From: Dyella flagellata
GTDB lineage: Bacteria; Pseudomonadota; Gammaproteobacteria; Xanthomonadales; Rhodanobacteraceae
NCBI RefSeq assembly: GCF_030160275.1
Contig: NZ_BSOA01000034.1
Location: forward strand, 1-64,000
Reading direction: 5' to 3'
Length of the DNA stretch: 64,000 nt
In this document: in pieces, positions 60,099 to 64,000 of the stretch
Position numbering within the stretch: position 1 is the first letter of the stretch
How the letters are laid out: every line of letters begins with the position of its first letter
Notes under the pieces: model-generated
Seen by the model: the letters and a program-made list of their open reading frames with translations, nothing else
Databases searched by the model: none
What the model was told of the DNA's origin: nothing
Program-made: the position numbers and the translations under genes

Positions 60099-61082
60099 TC
60101 AGCCTCCGGTGGATGCAAGATGGGGAGTGATGCCGGTGCGGCCTTCGTGCAGGAAGTGGCCTTGCTCCTTGCGGCCGATCTGGCCGCCGATGGCGCGTAC
60201 CAAGTCTTCCAGTTGTTCGTCCGACTGCAGCAGCGGGCGCAACGGGATGCCGAATTCGCCGAACAGACACAGGCGCAAGTCGCCAGTGGCGGTAACGCGC
60301 AGGCGATTGCAGCCGGCGCAGAAGTCCTTGGAATAGGGCGCGATGATGCCGATGCGCCCGGCATAGTCCGGATGGCGATATTCGCGCGCGGGGCCGGCGT
60401 CGGCGGCGCGAGGCAGCGCCTGCCAGCCGAGCGTGAGCAGTTCCTGTTCCAGGCTCTCCGCGCGTACATGGCGTTCGCGGAAGAACGGCAGGTTGTCGCC
60501 GGTCTGCATCAACTCGATAAAGCGCAAGCCAACGCGCCGGTCGCGCAGGTACTCCAGCCAGGACGGCAGTGCTTTGTCGTTGACGTCGCGCATCAGTACC
60601 GCATTGAGCTTTACCGCAGGCAACCCGGCCTCCAGCGCCTTATCCACGCCGTGCAGGATGTCGTCCAGCCGGTCGTGTCCGGTAATGCGTGCAAACAGCG
60701 CGCGGTCCAGGCTATCCACGCTGACGTTGATGGCGTTGAGGCCGGCATCCGTCCACTCGTGCAGGCGCTGGCTGAGCAAGGTGCCGTTAGTGGTCATCGC
60801 CAGCTTGGTGATCCCCGGTACCGCGGCGGCGGTGCGCAGAATGTCCACCAGATCCTTGCGCACGCTCGGCTCGCCGCCGGTGAGGCGCAACTTGTGCATG
60901 CCCAGCTCGGTGAAGCCCCGTAGCAGACGCGTGATTTCCGGCAAGGACAGCGGCGCGGCTGTATTCGCATCGGCGTGGTAGCCGTGCGGCAGGCAATACG
61001 TGCAACGGAAATTGCACGCGGGTGTGACCGATAACCGCAAATACGGAAACCGACGGCCGTAACGGTCAGCCAGCGGGGACAT
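60099..61082 (-). CDS. moaA: GTP 3',8-cyclase MoaA (radical SAM)
   Basis: 327 residues from ATG 61082 with AAGGAG 10 nt upstream; the longer opening from 61157 falls in the leader RNA. The radical-SAM cluster is CNFRCTYC, followed by LRLTGGEPSVRKDL and an MTTNGTLL strand. The second cluster uses FCAGCNRLRVTATGDLRLCL. The usual C-terminal Gly-Gly is present (STGG), needed for catalysis. First gene of the cofactor operon, preceded by a probable Moco riboswitch. Confidence 0.93.
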   Translation of the reverse strand: MSPLADRYGRRFPYLRLSVTPACNFRCTYCLPHGYHADANTAAPLSLPEITRLLRGFTELGMHKLRLTGGEPSVRKDLVDILRTAAAVPGITKLAMTTNGTLLSQRLHEWTDAGLNAINVSVDSLDRALFARITGHDRLDDILHGVDKALEAGLPAVKLNAVLMRDVNDKALPSWLEYLRDRRVGLRFIELMQTGDNLPFFRERHVRAESLEQELLTLGWQALPRAADAGPAREYRHPDYAGRIGIIAPYSKDFCAGCNRLRVTATGDLRLCLFGEFGIPLRPLLQSDEQLEDLVRAIGGQIGRKEQGHFLHEGRTGITPHLASTGG

Positions 61083-61102
61083 GAATCTTTGCTCCTTTCC
61101 AA

Positions 61103-61209
61103 GCCGGGAGGCGAACGCGTTTCCACGCTCACCCTGGTGCTCCCTTGGGGGGATCACGGACGCCAGGCCATGTTCCGGTAAAGGAACCGCAGGCCGGGCG
61201 CCTCGGAGT
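61103..61209 (-). promoter_or_regulatory. Probable molybdenum cofactor (Moco) riboswitch before moaA
   Basis: The leader holds, in order, CTCCGAGGCGCCCGG (61208-61194), a GGTTCC-TTTA-CCGGAAC hairpin (61189-61174), a GGCCTGGCG pairing partner, and near the 3' end GGAAACGCGTTCGCCTCCCGG-like sequence at 61124-61104 (two parts here), just upstream of the ribosome site. This agrees with what I remember of the Moco RNA motif found before moaA. Folding to hide the ribosome site when cofactor is abundant is the expected mode. No covariance search was possible. Confidence 0.65.
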
Positions 61210-61356
61210 TGTAGGTGGTGCTCAGAGGTAAGTGTAACTATCCACTGGTTGGGGGGATACGTCTATTACGGTTTTGTCTGGGGTGGGGTGAGGATTTGTG
61301 CAGCTTGGACGGTGGCTCGGGGCTGCGCGGGCCGGATGCCCCTTTCAGCGCCCCGT

Positions 61357-63516
61357 TCATCCATGGCGGATATCCCCCGCCACACTCGCCAGCCGATCCC
61401 GCTGCGCCAGGATCAACGCCAATTGACTTAGCACCAGCCGTGCAATCTCGTCATTGCCCCCTTCCGGATGCGGCATCGTGCTTTGCTTTGTCTCGTGCTC
61501 CGGCGGCAAGGGCGGCGCGTTGGTCAGTAGCGCATCGGCAAGCTGCTCCAGCTGGGTGACTACGAGATTGCCGGCAAGGGTCACGGTATCGCGGTCCTGG
61601 GCGCAGCCGATCGCCTGGCGATGTGCGCCCAGCGCGGAAATATGCCCCAGCATCGTATGGGCGATGGTGAGGAAGCGCAGCAGGTCTTCGTTGCCTCGTT
61701 GCTGGCGACCCGGCTCTCGCAGCATGTTGGCAAGCATGCCGCTGAGGGCGGCATCGGCATTGTGGGCTTCGCGCCGTGCGATGCGGTAGGGCAGGTCATC
61801 GCGCTTGCCGTGCACGTACTGCGCGATGATCTGTTGCAGATAGCGGGCGTCGTTGCGCAGGGTGTTGGACAGCACCTGGTCGAGCTGGCGGCCTTGCCAG
61901 TCCGGCAGCACGAGATAGATCGACAATGCCGCAATGGCGGCGCCGATCAGCGTGTCGAGCAGGCGCGGCCACATCACTTCGTAGCCGTTGCCGGTCTGGT
62001 TGAAGCACAGCACCACGAAAAGGGTGATCGAGGCGGTGGCGGTGGTGTAGCGCCGCAGCCGCGCAGCAAAAAACAGCACGCCGGACAGCACGACCAGCAA
62101 CCATTGCCAGGGGGGCGCAGGCAGCAAACGCAGTGTGGCCCAGCCGATCGCCACGCCGATCAGCGTGCCGGACACTCGTTGCAGCATGCGTGCAAGCGTG
62201 GCTCCATAGCTCGGCTGGCAGATCAGCAGCGTGGTCAGCAGAATCCAATAGCCGTGCAGGGGATGCGCCAGGCGCAACACGACGAACCCGGCCGTCAGTG
62301 CCAGCGACAGCCGGACCGCATGACGGAAGCGCGATGAGAGCGGGGTGAGCTGGATGGTGATGCGCTCCCATGCTTCGCCCAAGGTTTGCGGTCCCGGGTT
62401 CTGCAGCACGCCCTCTTCACCGTCGAGAGTCATGGGCTTGTGCTCGTTTTCCAGTAGGGTCTGGATGGCTAAAAGGTTACGCTGCAGTGCGTCCACGGAG
62501 CGCAACAGTTGCTCGGACGGCGGCTGCGGAGCGTCGCGAAGAGCCTGGATCGCGCTGCGCAAATCACTTTGCGCGGCGCGCAGGCCGGCGGCAGGCTGGA
62601 GCGGAGTGCGTAGACGCAATGCTTCGGCCTGTCCTCGGCATTGGTGCGCCTGCAGGCGCAGGACGTGTTCGCAGCGGAACAGCACATCACTGTGGTAGAA
62701 CGCCTCAGCCAATGCGGCGTAGGGGTAATGAGCTGAGCTGACTCGCTCATGCATGTCCTGCGCCTTGAAGTACAACTGCAGGCGTGCCGCCGTGGCGCCG
62801 CGCGGACGGCGCATGCCGATGCGGTCGATCAGCACGAGACGGGTGTCGTTGAGTGCTTCCACCAGCTGTTCGTTCTGCATCGCCAGGGTAAGCAGCAGCC
62901 CATCGCGGTCGATGCCCTGCACCGGCGTGAGCAGCGCGGCTTTGGTTTCCAGGTGGTCACCGAGCGCATCGAATACGCGGGCGAGCGTGTGCCTTACGGC
63001 GAGTTGGGGCGAGAGCACGCTCCACAGCAGCGACAGCAAACCGTACCAGGCGGCGCCGGCCAGCAGTTGCAAGGGCTCGGTAAAAAAGCCCGTGGACGGA
63101 TGCGGATGGTCGGCGCCGATCATCGTGTAGACGGCCAGGATCAGCGTGCCGCCGGCGATGGTGGCGTAGCGCGCGCTGATCGCGCCGAGCATCACCAGTA
63201 CGAAGCTCATCGCGGCCAACGCCAAGGCGAACGGCAACGGGTAGGGCAGCAGCCCCTCCACCGCAAAGGCCGTGCCTCCAAAGCAGAACAGGGTGGTCAG
63301 CAAGGTGACGCAACGGCTGCGCCAGTGGTCTTCGGTTTCAGCCAGTGCGCAGGCGATCACTCCGAGCATGGCCGAGTTCATGGCGGACGCATGGTTGCGC
63401 CACAGGCAATACCCAATCACCCCGCCCAGTGCGAGCAGCACGCGCTGGCACTCGGCGAAACGGTCCGAGCCACGCAGGCGGCGCCAGTAGTGGAGCAGGG
63501 CGGGGTGGGAAGGCAT
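61357..63516 (-). CDS. yccS: YccS/YhfK-type FUSC-family inner-membrane protein
   Basis: 719 residues from ATG 63516 (MPSHPALLHYW), close to the usual 717-720. Two sets of about five or six membrane helices (residues about 25-180 and 395-540) enclose a cytoplasmic domain; the C-terminal part is soluble. The motif SYGATLARMLQRVSGTLIGV is typical of the second FUSC domain. The family is linked to aromatic-acid or general efflux but YccS itself has no settled function. Same strand as moaA but 274 bp upstream; probably a separate unit. Confidence 0.85.
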   Translation of the reverse strand: MPSHPALLHYWRRLRGSDRFAECQRVLLALGGVIGYCLWRNHASAMNSAMLGVIACALAETEDHWRSRCVTLLTTLFCFGGTAFAVEGLLPYPLPFALALAAMSFVLVMLGAISARYATIAGGTLILAVYTMIGADHPHPSTGFFTEPLQLLAGAAWYGLLSLLWSVLSPQLAVRHTLARVFDALGDHLETKAALLTPVQGIDRDGLLLTLAMQNEQLVEALNDTRLVLIDRIGMRRPRGATAARLQLYFKAQDMHERVSSAHYPYAALAEAFYHSDVLFRCEHVLRLQAHQCRGQAEALRLRTPLQPAAGLRAAQSDLRSAIQALRDAPQPPSEQLLRSVDALQRNLLAIQTLLENEHKPMTLDGEEGVLQNPGPQTLGEAWERITIQLTPLSSRFRHAVRLSLALTAGFVVLRLAHPLHGYWILLTTLLICQPSYGATLARMLQRVSGTLIGVAIGWATLRLLPAPPWQWLLVVLSGVLFFAARLRRYTTATASITLFVVLCFNQTGNGYEVMWPRLLDTLIGAAIAALSIYLVLPDWQGRQLDQVLSNTLRNDARYLQQIIAQYVHGKRDDLPYRIARREAHNADAALSGMLANMLREPGRQQRGNEDLLRFLTIAHTMLGHISALGAHRQAIGCAQDRDTVTLAGNLVVTQLEQLADALLTNAPPLPPEHETKQSTMPHPEGGNDEIARLVLSQLALILAQRDRLASVAGDIRHG

Positions 63517-63612
63517 GGCGACAAGGATACATGCTGCCATGCAGCATTCTACCTTTCCCGGTGAGGTGGGCATACGCTAGATTCAAGCTTCCGCCGCCAC
63601 CTGCGACCCCGC

Positions 63613-64000
63613 ATGCCATCCATCAGCAGCGCCTCCTCCGAAGCGTTCGAACTACGAGGCGTCAGCAAGCGCTATGGCAACATCGTCGCGCTGGACGAGG
63701 TCAGTCTGCGCTTTCCCGCCGGCAGCAATACCGCTTTGATCGGCAGCAGCGGTTCGGGCAAATCGACCTTGCTGCGCGTGTTGCTGGGACTGGAGTGGCC
63801 CGATCGCGGCGAAATCCGGGTGGATGGCGCCCTGCTGGAGCAGGCGCAAGTGTTGGCGCTGCGTCGGCGTGTGGGCTATGTAATCCAGGAGGGCGGGCTG
63901 TTTCCGCATCTCACCGTGCTCGGCAACCTGGCGCTGTTGCCCCATCACCTGGGCTGGAGCCGGGAGCGTATCCGCCAGCGCGCCGAGGAACTGGCGGCAT
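63613..64000 (+). CDS. ABC-transporter ATPase, OpuCA/glycine-betaine type (partial, runs off right edge)
   Basis: The first 129 codons from ATG 63613. FELRGVSKRYGNIVALDEVS is followed by Walker A GSSGSGKSTLLR, then LEWPDRGEIRVDG and the Q-loop YVIQEGGLFPHLTV. The Q-E-G-G-L-F-P-H form is typical of quaternary-amine and osmoprotectant importers. Signature and Walker B lie outside the window. Divergent from the yccS-like gene, 96 bp apart. Confidence 0.75.
   Translation, partial: MPSISSASSEAFELRGVSKRYGNIVALDEVSLRFPAGSNTALIGSSGSGKSTLLRVLLGLEWPDRGEIRVDGALLEQAQVLALRRRVGYVIQEGGLFPHLTVLGNLALLPHHLGWSRERIRQRAEELAA

Noticed and set aside
1-64000. tRNA, rRNA, insertion sequences, phage genes or attachment sites
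   Set aside because: None was recognised on either strand; there is no transposase- or integrase-like protein in the window.

Overview
The window reads as a GC-rich gammaproteobacterial chromosome. A soil- or plant-associated member of the Xanthomonadales (Rhodanobacteraceae, Dyella/Luteibacter-like) is my best guess, from codon use, gene content and short palindromic intergenic repeats. That assignment is inference; no rRNA or other marker gene is present. I saw no tRNA, rRNA, insertion sequence, prophage or CRISPR array.

Region A (1-43 kb) is dominated by one gigantic reading frame on the minus strand. It starts at 34145 and is still open at base 1, giving at least 11,381 codons. It encodes a multidomain surface or secreted protein: an N-terminal LEPR-XLL motif, roughly thirty PPC-like beta-sandwich repeats, about 17 CARDB repeats, a propeller-like section, about ten cadherin/He_PIG-like Ig repeats, an RHS-like stretch, a dockerin-like motif, a Big_2-like domain, a peptidoglycan-binding plus LAS-type peptidase-like section, a matrixin-type zinc protease site and tandem-95-like repeats. 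Upstream on the same strand are a periplasmic adaptor gene and then a tightly overlapping four-gene set: TolC-like channel, GAF-HlyD fusion, PqqD-like/M50/HlyD fusion, and a short SecA-like ATPase. No ABC exporter ATPase is present in this block. I interpret the block as a dedicated export machine for the giant protein, and it is the best candidate here for an undescribed system. The intergenic region before the adaptor holds a terminator and three copies of a 16-nt element.

Region B (43-45.4 kb) carries a small BamE-like lipoprotein, an SDR reductase (acetoacetyl-CoA/3-oxoacyl-ACP reductase type), an unknown small protein, a hairpin repeat and a collapsed alpha/beta-hydrolase remnant.

Region C (45.4-61.4 kb) is a molybdenum-formate island made of two convergent operons. 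The plus-strand operon encodes an OFA-type MFS carrier and the soluble NAD-dependent formate dehydrogenase FdsGBA with FdhD and FdsD. The minus-strand operon (moaA, moaC-moaB fusion, moeA, moaD, moaE, mobA, an unknown gene, then a molybdate/tungstate ABC importer) supplies the bis-MGD cofactor that FdsA needs. A probable Moco riboswitch precedes moaA, so cofactor supply is likely feedback controlled.

Region D (61.4-64 kb) has a YccS/FUSC-type inner-membrane protein and, divergently, the start of an ABC-transporter ATPase gene that runs off the right edge.

Two families of short inverted repeats are scattered between genes in regions B and C.
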